From contig CM043963.1 of NCBI GenBank assembly GCA_014529385.2, positions 102,588,912-102,652,911 of the forward strand: a DNA stretch of 64,000 nt, read 5' to 3'. How positions within the stretch are numbered: the stretch's first letter is position 1; every line of letters starts with the position of its first letter. The notes under the pieces were generated by a model. It made no database searches, was not told the DNA's origin, and saw nothing but the letters and a program-made list of their open reading frames with translations. The translations under genes were made by a program, and so were the position numbers. This document shows positions 9,887-22,015 of this stretch, in pieces. This DNA comes from Adiantum capillus-veneris (lineage: Eukaryota; Streptophyta; Polypodiopsida; Polypodiales; Pteridaceae).

Positions 9887-10082
9887 TGCCTAAATCGGCG
9901 AATCTACACCAATAAGACGTGCTGCCTAAATCGGCGAATCTGCACTAATGTTGCCTAAATCGGCAGATCTGCATTGGATATTGTTTAAAAATCATACATC
10001 TGAAGTTTATTATTGTGCTGCCTAAATCGGCAGATCTGCACCAAGATGAGTATCTACACACTGCCTAGATCCGCGAATCTGT
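9887..10082. repeat. Five-copy short interspersed motif inside the LARD-like element
   Basis: The motif CCTAAATCGGCGAATCTGCA, with variants CGGCAGATCTGCA and GATCCGCGAATCTG, occurs five times with irregular spacing (starts near 9889, 9925, 9953, 10021 and 10073). It sits just inside the 3' LTR. The spacing is too irregular for a simple tandem repeat. Confidence 0.8.
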
Positions 10083-11777
10083 GTGTGCGTGACCAATGGA
10101 CTAGGCAAGACATAAAGGAAAAAATATTTACTATGTTGCTGACATCATAGTGCAATATATGAAAGCAGTTACAAATTGTTGTGCACTATCCCAGAGTACT
10201 GTCGCTCACATGAGTAGCTGCATAGCTTACTGACAAAGCATCTTAACAAAATTATCTCACAAAAATTTCTTTGAATTCAATTAGAGGGCATAATCTTCGC
10301 AATGTTTGAGTATGCAGCTTAAATACAATGTGGAGACAAATACAATGCAGAGAAAAGAGGGGTGACGTATTCGAGGTACATACCAGCAGGATCCAGAGTG
10401 GCTACTTAATTTTGCGTGTTGAGGAGTTGTGTTGTCTCTTGGAATGGTATCAGTAAACATAACTAGGAGCTTGGCACAATCTTGTATGACATAGTTAGTA
10501 TAATCAAGTAGGAGATAGTCAGGTTTAGGTGAGGATAGATATTGGATCGATAACAGAGTAGGGGGTATCATAAAACTTGATAAAATACAGTGAGATGATT
10601 AGTACAAAAGCCGTAGAAATGAATTTACAAAATAAAATTAAAAGATGACTTATCTGACGTCCTTGCATTATGGTCTGCATCGGTTTTTGTGAATCCTTAA
10701 ATGAGTTAGAGAAATGTAACAAAAACAAGTGAAGATTATGATAACATCATTTGATTAAAGTCAAGCAAGGCAAATACTTTTCGCAAAAAGAACATGCAAT
10801 ATAGCCATGTCAAAATTAGATGAAGTTGCGAAAAGGGGTCACCGAGCAAGCGAGCAGTAGTAGTATGAGCATGAATTTCAAAGGTTAAATACTGTGCTAC
10901 ATACCCAAAATCATGCAAGTCTTGCCGTCAATATCTAAAGATTGGAAGTAAAATTAAATTTCTGCAAATAGTGTGATAGAATCACTGAGGATATTAGAGT
11001 TATATAAACCTAAGTCTTATTATCACTCGATGAAGCTTGATTGTGGTCGTCTCCAGCATATCATTTCGTAGTTGTGTTCCAAATACTTTCTGCCTTAATT
11101 ACTGTTGTTACCCACCGCAAATTTGTACCATTCGTCAATATCTAGTTATATTTTCATCGTCGATGGGACATATCGTCAATGTAATTTTGAGGGGGGGGGG
11201 GGGGGGGGGGGTAGCGGGGGGGAAGGGCTCTTTTAAAGAGGTGTCAGATGCAGTAGACGAGGGTTACATTAAATGGCTTCAAAGGCCAAAATTATATTGT
11301 GAGTCGAAGTTGATGCAATCAATGTGAATCTAATCCAGTGTGGTCTGTGTACTAAAAATAAGATGAGATAAAACGAAAGACTAAAATTAAAACCCTAAAA
11401 AAACTCTATACTAAAATTGTCAGCATCATTGTTGATGACTAAGGATACATGGCATCGGGCGTTGTGCGAGAAAGTAGTGCATTGCTCGCTGAAGAACGTC
11501 AACAATGGGCACCTCTGTAAGCAGCGATATTGGGAGGGGAAAGAGGGAAAGTGAAATGAAATAAAAGGTTATATTACTCATCGTCAAAAGGCCTATGAGA
11601 CCATGCTGATGCAATCTTTATGGATTGAATACAATGTCTCGGTACAAAATTGTAATCAAATAAAGTGAAAAACTAAAAGTCTCAGGGAATTAGACTAAGT
11701 TCGAAAGAGATTTGTCAATGTCCGTCTCTGTAAGTAGTCGGGGGGACTCCAGTGTTGTGTGGGCGTCGGATGTAGCG

Positions 11778-11963
<186 letters not shown>

Positions 11964-14165
11964 AAGAGAGATGGAGAAATGAAATAAAATGTTATATTAT
12001 TTTTTTGCAACTAAAGAACAAAAATCGTGGAACGAACAAATACTTAGTAAATCACTCGTCCTTCCACGGGTCTTAGCTTCTCTCTAAAGAGCTACTCTCA
12101 TTGTTATCGGTCGTGCAGGTGTGACAGCTTTGGCTCCTTCATTTCCAAGAAAGGTAAGAATATGGCAAGAATAGCTTTCTTTAGCACGGACAGAAGCTTA
12201 CAGTGTTAGCATGGCACATTTAAAATACTGGATGCACTTGGCAGCTTTCAGTAATCACTGGCCACCTCTGTAGGTCTTTGAACTGGGAGGGGAAAAGAGA
12301 GAAAATGAGAGTGATAGCAGTGTGAGCCGGAAAAGGGAGGCTGTGGCCCTTCAATTCTTAGAGATGCAAAAAAAAGAAAAAAACCTGTTAATTTGTATGC
12401 TGCATTCGGGTCTTGGGCCAAATGACCCTAAATTCTCGGAGATGCAAAAACCTTGGCGAATCTGCGTGCACTCAAGTGAGTCAACATGACACGTGCACGT
12501 GCATAAAGAAGCCGAAAGGAAGCTCGTAAGACGATCAAGGATGAACTGGTTGATAGAGCAGGCAAGGTGGAATCAAAATCGAGCACAACTACTCCCTTGA
12601 TCTTTGAGAGATTTCTTGAGGATTTGTATTTCAAAAAAGGGAAGGGACCATCCCCTGCATGCTTTTGTTTTCGTTTCCTATTCACGTACATACCTGCACC
12701 TACTTGAGCATGGGTAGCGGAGGTCCAAGCTAGTGAAGAGGAACCATGAACTGGTCTTCCTAGAAAGGAAAAATCCTGGATAGCTTATGCACTGCAGAAT
12801 GGATCAAAGGAGAAGTTAAAAAAAAACGAGTGTCACAGGCAGCCAAACCTTCCATGGGTATAGCCAAAAATAAGACTCAGACCATAACAAGATGCCAATA
12901 TAGTGATGCGTGCTTGTGTGTGTGTAACAAGGGGTTTTAAGTTGTTCCTCAGTGGCGTTCAAGCAGAACTAGCAGCCGTCCAAATTAACCAGAAGAAAGA
13001 GAAAATTTGAGTGGTACGCAACTGAGAGTAGGTGAAGAATGAGGCGGCGAGAGAGATAGCGAAGGAAACGCGAAATATTGAAATATCTACCACTGGCAGT
13101 ATTCCCCTGCTCATTAGTCTCCATTCCATGCATATTGTGCTCCATTAAAAAAAAGGTAGCGTAAGGTGGGCGCCACTTTTTGTGGAGCGTTACCAACCGT
13201 GATGTTTCTCACCCTTGCAGGCAGTTGATATTCTTCGAAAGCATGGTTGTCACAGGCTCTTCTTGCGAACTGAACACTCTCTGAATGGTAGCCACAGATA
13301 GTCATCGTCATCCATTGACGGATCAGGTCATCAATTACTGCGGCATGTAGGATGACGTGGGCCAGTAGTTTAATGGAAACTTGCTGACGTCACTTCTTCC
13401 CTGTGCTACGGCTTCCTGTTGCACTCTCCCTACTTCTCTCCGCTTCTATCTCCATCAGCTTTTCTAGTGTTAAAGAAGTAGTTTGTTGATGTGCATATTG
13501 TTGCCGACTGACACAGTACTCTTCTAAGGTGCAGTCCAACTTAATATGTAGGGTGCCGTTGTCTGCTACACATCAGATGGAAGTAAACCGCTGCTGCCAT
13601 TGTTAGTGTCGCTGTGGACAACAATCTAGCATGACACTTAAGGTTACAGCTCTAAAAACATTTGTGGGGTGGTTTCTCACGAATTAAAACTGCCTATTTA
13701 TTCTCCTCTGCCGACCGACAGTGAGGTTCTTCGAGTATAAGATGTTACTTATCTCAGTTTCTTGTTGAGCATCACGTTTTGACTCCTAGCCCAAGTCTTT
13801 GGAGGTTGTGCTAATGGCGTTAAAATTTCTCGACTTTTATACAAAATTCTTCAGCGTCTCTTCTTCATTTGTTGCTACTATGCAGATCCTATGATGATAT
13901 TTTTTTTCCGTGCTTATTAATTATATATACATTAATACTATGTAAAATTTAGTCACAGTATAAAATTATCATTCCTACTATCTTATTCAGATCTGTTCTA
14001 CTAATTACAAATTAATGAAGGATAATGTTAGATTTGCATGAAAAAGATAACATAAAACAAGGACATAGAATTATAATTTTTGAAAACCAGAAGAAAACAA
14101 GAGCACTTACCTTTTGGTTATCCTAATCTGCAATCACTGGAGCGTAGCCTCAGCTCTGATACCAC

Positions 14166-14628
14166 TGCCACAGCTGGAGGCATGGAGCTCCTTGCAAAAC
14201 ATCCAAAATAGCATACTACAAACCATAAACAGAATAGTTGACATACCTCACAACCGCATAGACGCATAATCACGAACAGAGAGAGACAAGAGCGAGAGAG
14301 AGAGTAGTACGGCTCGTGCAGGTGCACCTCCTAGAGCGGAGTGCTACACCTGGCACGGCGAGAGAGGAAGAAGAGAGGAGAGAAGAATGAGACGGACACT
14401 GGGTGCAATAGTGACCATTTCCCTCTTGCATGTATTTGTTTTATAGATTTCTTGAATGGTCAAATTGGTTACAAACTGGCCAGTCGGTCATAATTGGCCA
14501 AAGCTCATAAAACAGCACTTGAATAATAAAATATACATGATATACAAATACATTTGCATAGGCCAAGCTGGGTCTAGTCGTTTCCACGTGTTAGCTGCAA
14601 TAAATCATAAAATATCATTTCTATAACA
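14166..14628 (-). repeat. 5' LTR of the LARD-like element, with adjacent primer-binding site
   Basis: 463 bp. The primer-binding site (14153-14164, minus-strand TGGTATCAGAGC) lies one base away from the LTR edge, which fixes this copy as the 5' LTR. Confidence 0.88.
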
Positions 14629-14797
14629 ATCCAATCATGCATGCTACATTGAGGACACATTGCATGCTAGATTTCCAAATGCCCCCAATGAGCATTTTTC
14701 ACAATAGTGGTTGGAGGGCTACATAAAAACATTTTTGAAAAACGAGCAGTCCAATGTACGGTGCATAGCACCCAACCAAGTTAGAGATCTAGCCTAG

Positions 14798-15347
14798 GAG
14801 CTATCGTGGTGACAACATGGCAAATGCGGAGTGGGAGTGGACACTGCAAGAAAGAGTGATCAGACTGCAACGAGCTCATTTTATAGACAACAATGCAAAG
14901 CTCTGGCGAGACAAACTTCCATGCACTATGGCTTGGGAGGCAAAGCAGCATGGAAGGACACATATGTAAGATTGGTTAAGTTAAATCGATGATTATAAAG
15001 ATTTTTGTTGATGATTTTTTGTTGGTATTGCTAATTTAGAAAAATATCACTCTTAGTCGACCACCCAGAGAGATGGTCAAGTTTCAGGAGCGGCATACAG
15101 AATTTGAAACTTGGTGATGGTTGTTGGAGAACAACCACATCTCTTGTGAGCAATTCAACGTAGCGATTGGATCACTACAAGCGGTAAGTTTGAACAAATA
15201 ATATTGTATCAATTGTTTTGATTTGTTGATATTTGTTTAATTTGGTTTGGATTTATGTAGAGTTAGGGAGATCAAATGTACATGCCTGTGGGCGACGATG
15301 AGGAGGAGGAGGATTACATAGAAAATTATTTGTCTAAACTCTCATAA
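14798..15347 (+). pseudogene. Unrecognised spliced gene, 3' part (three exons)
   Basis: Exon a (about 14798-14965) reads SYRGDNMANAEWEWTLQERV and LWRDKLPCTMAWEAKQHGRT up to donor AT|GTAAGA. Exon b (15057-15183) follows acceptor TCTTAG with matching phase and reads PPREMVKFQERHTEFETW, then an in-frame TGA (15115-15117), then LLENNHISCEQFNVAIGSLQ to donor GCG|GTAAGT. Exon c (15267-15347) follows acceptor TTAG in phase. It encodes a short acidic tail (GDQMYMPVGDDEEEEDYIEN) ending TAA. Three phase-compatible introns argue for a real gene; the single TGA suggests it is now a pseudogene. It probably continues the gene at 8149-8882. Family unknown. Confidence 0.55.
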
Positions 15348-15516
15348 AGTCCCAATGTGACATAATGTATATACAACTAATTTCATTTTATTTGTAACTT
15401 TTTTCAATAGTTGACCTTTTGCACATTAAATTGTCAAGGTATATTCAATTTAATTTTTTTGCTTTTTTTGTATACTCTTTCAAAAAAGAATTGATGTTTC
15501 ATATGTTTTATGTAGG

Positions 15517-15584
15517 TCAAAAACAAAGGTGCTCATTTGGGCCACCCAAAACTTGGTGGTCCAAATGAGCACCTTTATTTTTGA
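15517..15584. repeat. 68-bp near-perfect hairpin
   Basis: A 30-bp arm starting TCAAAAACAAAGGTGCTCAT is followed by an 8-base spacer and its inverted copy ending CCTTTATTTTTGA, with only two mismatches. It could be a minimal foldback/MITE-like element or a small-RNA precursor. No target duplication was identified. Confidence 0.8.
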
Positions 15585-15719
15585 ATAGGCGTTTAGCTAG
15601 CGATAATAGTTGTGGCAATTCACACGATAATAGTCACAAGTATATTCCTGCATCTATTAATATGTATATTGTTGCTTAACCACTACCGCATCCTTTGTCA
15701 TTGCTATTGCCGCACACGC

Positions 15720-16838
15720 TGTTAGGAGTTTGTGGGAAGAAGTGATTGCGCATATGTACATACACATGCATGGTGCATCGAATAAAGGATTTCCCATTTT
15801 CTAGAGCCAAGTGGTAACGTGGGGCCTACATGTGTACATGTAGGACATCGTGTACATATTACATCGATTTTCATCGTCACTGGTATTAGTGTGTTTTTTG
15901 TATAATAATGAGGAGTTGGTAGAGCGTAAAACTTCTCGAAGAAGCTATCAGTGGGCCAATGCCATGAGGTAAGCAGGTGCGTCAAATGGCATCCAGTGGC
16001 ATTAGGAGGACAAATGGGATCAAGACTTGCATGTGGATAAGTGAGGACACAACGGGAGTGTTTTCTTATGATGAATTATGCAAAAAGGTCTTCATGAGAA
16101 CTGTATTTGGGGGCCACTTCATGTGATTGCAGGATACATTATTGGAAAATATTGAGTGCTATGTGTGCGGATAGATGTAGAAGGGTAACAAAAATGAGTT
16201 GGGTGGCCATTTTTTGGCCTGTTCGGGGTCCGTTTGAGGTAAATCAAAAGGCCAAAGGTGCCCAATGGATATAAGTGAAGTGTGGACACTAAAAAACCTG
16301 AGAAAAAAACCATCAAAATGTGGAGAGAAGAGGAGGAACAGCCACAACTCATTTTTTGTTGTTTTTGGAGCCTGTTTTGGCCATAAACTACTTATCCGAG
16401 GTCGGATTTGATAGACTGAGAATTTGGGCCATTCCGGACACAATGGTGGTGTCCATTTTGCCAAATTCCTTACTGTTTTTCTGTTGTTTTGGTTGTGTAA
16501 GTTTCTCATGTGAGCGAAGCCTTTGTTCAAATTTGTAATTGTATATGGTATATTTCGTCCATATTGTTTGCCCCATTGATGTTGACCCAATCTTAATTGT
16601 ATCTAAACATCAGAAATATTCCTCTTTTGAGATGAGTTTTTTGGGTGTGTGTGTGTGTATGTTGAGTGGGCAAGTGGATAGTCTCTCTCCTCTCACTCCA
16701 TTGATGTGTTCCCTGTCTCAGCCAGGTGAATTGTGCAAGCCAAGTGGTGCCCCATAGTGTGTGTGTGTGTGTGTGTGATCCCAAGAGTATGTGCTGGGTG
16801 ATTATAGAGGATTTGTGTGTGTTTCCATCCAGCTCACA
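15720..16838 (+). repeat. 5' LTR of element A
   Basis: 1119 bp. Compared with the 3' LTR it has many substitutions and an extra segment near 16290-16400, indicating an old insertion. Both copies carry a (GT)n tract near the 3' end. Confidence 0.8.
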
Positions 16839-17866
16839 TTCTTTTGGTGTCCGAATGGAGGATCTTCTTCAAGTACCTTCAGCTTCGGGATTACAGGTTG
16901 CAGATCACAGATTACAGGTTACAAGTATAGGTAATTCACATAGATACAGGTAGTTGGAGTACAGTGATATACTGACAAGTGGAAGTCACTTGCAGTTGCC
17001 GTGGGTATGCATCATTTGGTGCCTGTTTGAGCGCATTTTCTGGTATTGTACGTTACTTGTGGATACTGCCATTGTATGCCTTTGTGGAACCTTACTTGGT
17101 TTTATTTGGCAGTCCCAACGATTTCTAAGACTTGGTCTGGAAGATAGTTATTTCTGAGACTTGACTATATGATATTTGCATAAACCTTCGTGAGAGGGTC
17201 ATGGTGAGGTTTTATTGAGCTGGCGGATTCTCAAATATGAGATCCTTTTGGTGATACAGGTGGCTGGAACACCCTTTTTGTGACCTCGTTATAGGCTATG
17301 TACTAGTGATTCCTACTTGATGCTTGGGTACCATTTTTGGTAGGTTATGTATACATATATTGTCTATATTTTGGGTTCTTATTGCTCTACTTATGGGGAA
17401 ACTCTGCCAAAATTTTTCCAAGTTGTGATGGCTGGTTTTTGGCCTTTTGAGCCATTTATGTTGTTATGCTGCTGAAATTCTAGCAAAATCAGAGGGTAAA
17501 TAGTCAAGTGTTCTTTCTTAGGAGAGCTGCATGGATGGATTTTAATGGATAATCACGATGGACCTCAGTTCACTCCTTTTCATTTTGCACAAAATCCAAA
17601 TAAATGTTCATGTGGATAGGAAGATTTTTTACCAACAGTGCATAGTCTTTATGTTTGGGCCAAGAAGATTAAGAGAGATACCGGAATCTCCTTTGCCTGT
17701 TGTTATTCTGATGATTAAGTATGAAAACTCATTTGATGTGCATGTGTTCATCCTTTTCTAAAAGCTTGAGCTCCATTGAAGTTTTTGAGGATTGAGTCAG
17801 TAAAAAGTTTTGGGTTCTTGCACGTGTGTTAGAAGGGGTTCTCAAAGCATCGAAACTTGGGTAGCC

Positions 17867-19139
17867 ATGGCTTTCTCTTATCCGGAATTTCATGGAAGAA
17901 ATGATGAAGATGTGGAAGACTTTTTGGAGCAAGTAGAGGTGGCATGCATAAGCAACGATATGTGTGATGAGGAGAAGATTTTGAAGCTATTTGGTTTCCT
18001 TTTGAAAGATGAGGCCCGTGTTTGGTTTATGGATTTGAAAGCTAAAGAAACAGTGGCTTCTTATTATGGTTTGAGTCTTGACAAGTTTATAGAAGCTTTT
18101 TTAGAGCATTTCTAGGTTTTTGTAGATAGAAATGTAGTAATGGAATGAGCTCAATACTCTTAAGCAAGCTTATTATCAAGGTTTTGATGGCTATATACAA
18201 GTTTTTACAGATTTATGGACTTGGTGGTGTGTTGCTCTTAAGGACGAGACCCCCCTTGTTCATCGAACAAAAGTTCTTTTGTTGATGGTTTGTCACCTTG
18301 GTTGCGGTGTGAGGTTGAGTTGAAGAGGCCCAAGTCTTTTGAATATGAGGTACACATTGCAAAGCACAAGGAATGGAAGATTAAGCGTCTTGAGGAGCAT
18401 GGTATCAATACAGGTACGCATGTGCAAGATGGATTTGACATACGAGATGAGGTTAAGCCAAAGCAGGTGAAAAGTAGCCTATCCTATGATGTTTCTTGTT
18501 TCTTCCCAAGGTCTATTGTGAGGCGTAAAGAGGTCTTGCAGGTTGACAGGTTTATGGAAGAGCCTAAAGAGGTGAGTGATGCTTTGGATACAGGATTGAA
18601 AAGTCTTGAAGAGGATGCATTGGCTACTTGTGTACCTTGTGATTCTGTGTGTGAGTGTGAGGTTGAGATTATTGACGATGGGCACTTGTGAGCATGATTG
18701 TGGTTTAGTGCAAAGACCTATACCCTTGGAGATTGATAAATCCATGCTAGAAGCAATGGATAGTGGGGATAGCCATGATTATGATGTGGATGAAGTTATG
18801 TGTGATGATGAGTATGCGTATGATGATGAGAAGGGGTTTGGCATATATGAGTCCAACGTCAAGGAACTCAAAGATATGGATGCCTATGTTAGGGATATGT
18901 GTGCCTTGGGGATACTTTTGTACTTTGGATTTGAACAACTTTACCTTCACACAATGATTTTAGCTACTTGGGTGCATGATTTACAGGTTGTTGCTATGGC
19001 TAGTGAAGCCAAGATGCCAGGTGATGAGTCACTTGAGTTGTCTCAATCAATTGGGTTGAATGTGGTATACAATATTTATGCTTTTGGAGCTCCAGATAGG
19101 GTGGATGTGTTAGTTGGATATGCTTATGGTGCATTTTGA
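17867..19139 (+). pseudogene. Gag-like protein of element A with acidic tail
   Basis: From ATG 17867 the frame reads MAFSYPEFHGRNDEDVEDFL, then EEKILKLFGFLLKDEARVWF. This is the usual start of a Ty3/gypsy-type gag (F-G-x-x-x-E-D-V-x-x-F, later L-K-x-x-A-x-x-W). A TAG at 18113 interrupts it, and frame changes follow, but coding-like text continues (YYQGFDGYIQVFTDLWTWW). Downstream segments at 18290-18691 and 18660-19139 are open in shifting frames and very acidic (VDEVMCDDEYAYDDEKGFGI). No zinc knuckle was seen. The gag role (capsid shell around element RNA) comes from the family. Confidence 0.6.
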
Positions 19140-19288
19140 TTGATTGGTGACAAAGATATGTGTGGTACTATGATGCTTTTTGTGATTCAGGCGATATGCC
19201 TTTGGCCTTTTGATCCAGGTGAAATGAGCATCTATTAGTGTTGCTGCTGAGCATGAATGCTCTAGCAGGCTAGGGGATGGGCAAATTA

Positions 19289-20360
19289 TGTTAGGAGTTT
19301 TCTGGAAGACATGATTGTGCATATGTACATACACATGCATGGTGCATCGAATAAAGGATTGCCCATTTTCCAGAGCGCCCAGGCGGTTACGTGGGGCCCA
19401 CATGTGTACAGGTAGGAAAACATGTACATAGTACATCGATTTTCATCGTCACCAGTATTAGTGTGTTTTTTCTACAATAATGAGAAGTTGGTAGAGCGTA
19501 AAACTTCTCGAGGAAGCTATCAGCAAGCGGACGCCATGAGGTAAGCAGGTGCGTCAAATGGCATCAAGTGGCATCAGGAGGACGAATGGGATCAAAAATT
19601 GCACGTGGATAAGTGAGGACACAACGGGAGTGTTTTCTTGTGATGAATTATGCATAAATATCATTAGGAGAACTATATTTGGGGGCCACTTCACGTGATT
19701 GCGGGATGCATTATTGGAAAAGGTTGAGTGCCAAGTGTGTGGATGGATGTAGAAGGGTAACAAAACCGAGCTGCGTGGCCATTTTTTGGCCTGTTCGGGG
19801 TCTGTTTGAGGTCAATCCAAAGACCAAAGGCGCCCAAGGGATAAAATTAAAGTGTTACCATCAAAACGTGGAGAGAAGAGGCGAGGTCGGATTTGAGAAC
19901 TTTGAGCACTTTGATATTGTAGACTGGGGTTTTGGGCTGTTTCGGACGTAATTGTGCTGTCCATTTTGCCAAATTACTCATTGTTTTTCTACTATTTTGG
20001 ATGTGTATATTTCTCCTATGTGAGCGAAGCCTCTATTCAAAATTTGTAATTGTATATGGCATATTTCGTCCATATTGTGTGACCTATTTGTCCAATTAGT
20101 GTTGTCCCAAGCTCAATTGTATCTCAACATCAGAAATATTCCTCTTTTGAGCTGAGTTTTTTGGGTGTGTGTGTGTGTGTTTGTCTGTGTTGAGTGGGCA
20201 AATGGATAGTCTCTCTCCTGTCACTCCAGTGGTGTGTTCCCTGTCTCGGCCAGGTGGGTTGTGCAAGTCGAGTAGTGCCCCATAGTGTGTATGTGTATCA
20301 TCCCAAGAGTGTGTGTCGGGTAATTATAGAGGATTTGTGTGTGTTTCCATCCCACTCACA
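19289..20360 (+). repeat. 3' LTR of element A
   Basis: 1072 bp, same ends as the 5' LTR. Shared blocks include ATATGTACATACACATGCAT and GGAAGAACT-like purine stretches; it ends CCACTCACA. Confidence 0.8.
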
Positions 20361-20459
20361 ATGCAGTATTTCTCTTTCTACTTTTCTTTATTAACCGGCG
20401 ATAACGCTAGCAATCCTAGAATTTTCCTCCTATAGTGGAAATAGACAAATTGCTTAATC

Positions 20460-21375
20460 TCTATATTTACTATTTATGTGTATCATACATATTTTGATCA
20501 TATGCAATTGTGATGTCTCTTTTGATTGTAGACATCAAAGAGTTACACTTTGCATGATTGGGTTATTATCACAAGCTTAAGTCAAATTGTTATGGTTTAT
20601 TGATTCATTTTATTCCTTACATACCGATGTTGAAGAGTTACACTTTTAATTGGTTTATAATCAAAAACATACATCTTGATTATTGTTATGATCATTTATT
20701 ATTAATATTATGACTATAGAGTTTTTTTATACTACCATGATACATTTTTATGATGATTACAAATCTTTTATACTGATAGTTTGTTAATGAGATGATTATT
20801 TCTTTATAGAGTTGTTCCATGATACCATGATAAGTTTACATAGTGATTACAAAATGTTTGTTCTTATCGTTCTTCTTAAGATTATTATTATTCCATGGAG
20901 TTATTCCTATGTTTCTATGATTAGAAGTCATTTGTATTGATTGTTCATACACAAATTCTATATATAGTTTATCACAAGTCATTCATATTGATTGTTCATT
21001 TTATTGAGATGGTTATTATTTCATGGATTTTTTCTGTGAGTCATGATGATTATAAGTCTTTTGTATTGAACATTTGTCATTGAGATAATTATTCTTCCAT
21101 AGAGTTATTCCCTGATGTCATGATATGATTTCATGATGGCTATAAATTGTTTGTACCAATTGTTTCTTATTGAGATGGTCTTTTGTTCCATAGTGTTGTT
21201 TCATGAGATGACTCAGTACAAGAGAGATGGGTTTTCTTTTATAAAGTTATTTTGTAATATTGTGGTAATATTCCATAATGATTCATCTATATGATTGAAA
21301 GAGTTATTATTGCATGGATCAATTCACTATACCATGTTGTTGTTTTATGTTCATTTGTAATGATGCAGATTATAG
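20460..21375. repeat. Decayed AT-rich tandem array, left half
   Basis: Loose repetition of TTATTATTCCATGGAGTT, TCATGATGATT and TTGTTATGATT-type units with highly variable period. The same vocabulary resumes at 29495 beyond CACTA-2, so the two halves were one array before the insertion. Confidence 0.7.
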
Positions 21376-21404
21376 CACTACAAGAGGTTGTGTGCTCTTG
21401 TGAC

Positions 21405-21645
21405 GCTGTTAGCGACGGAAATACACAGGGTTTTTATAACCCCCGGCGTCGCTAAAACCATCGCTAATAGCGTCGCTACGAGAGTGTCGCTATATGCGTC
21501 GCTATAGGCGTCGCTATAAGCGTCGCTATATAGAGACACTCATAGCGACGGTTATAGCGACGTTTACACAGAAGTCTATAGCGACGCTCATAGCGACGCT
21601 ACAGAGCCATAAATAGCGACGGTTATAGCGACGCCCGAGAGATTT
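21405..21645. repeat. CACTA-2 left subterminal repeats
   Basis: About a dozen units of GCGTCGCTATA and its inverse TATAGCGACG. They occur first mainly in one orientation, then in the other, so the region can fold on itself. TNPA-type binding is inferred by analogy with En/Spm. Confidence 0.85.
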
Positions 21646-21764
21646 TTTTTTTGGTGACAGGGCATTGAATGCCCTGCCACCCATCAACCATATTGTACTT
21701 GATTCACTTTTTAAAAAAAAGTGCAAGGGTAGATAATAGACCCAAAATAGTCACCCACAAGACG

Positions 21765-21925
21765 CATTGTTTGCAAAATTGACAAGCGTAAAATTGACAA
21801 TTGTACACATCATAGGCAAAATGAATTGATTGGCAAATGTAATAATGACAATTGTACAACATCATAGGCATAAAGAATTGATTGGCAAAATGAACTGCAT
21901 TGACAAATGTAATAATATACATGGT
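21765..21925. repeat. Short tandem-like repeats near the CACTA-2 left end
   Basis: Imperfect repeats of GAATTGATTGGCAAA, TGTAATAATGACAATTGTAC and CATCATAGGCA lie between the subterminal repeats and the 3' end of the TNPA-like gene. Confidence 0.65.
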
Positions 21926-22015
21926 TCAAAAAGACGTATAAAATCCGTCTCATGATACATAAGCTATGAGAAACCCTAAACTAATGCTATCTAGCTACGG
22001 CTAAACTGACGTCGT

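Larger units (their letters stand above)
15720..20360 (+). mobile_element. LTR element A: gag-only, non-autonomous, Ty3/gypsy-like
   Basis: Direct LTRs at 15720-16838 and 19289-20360 both start TGTTAGGAGTTT and end CTCACA. A candidate primer-binding site TGGTGTCCGAATGG lies six bases after the 5' LTR, and a purine tract (CTAGGGGATGGGCAAA) lies just before the 3' LTR. The 2.45-kb interior codes only for a gag-like protein and an acidic tail; protease, RT, RNase H and integrase are absent. I see no matching 5-bp target duplication (CACGC on the left, ATGCA on the right), so the ends may have recombined or decayed. Confidence 0.8.

Noticed and set aside
10281-10918. Minus-strand frames inside the LARD-like element as captured genes
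   Set aside because: Short, no conserved motif, and no phase-compatible introns linking them.
15715-20365. Target duplication for element A
   Set aside because: CACGC and ATGCA do not match; shifting the edges by a few bases did not help.
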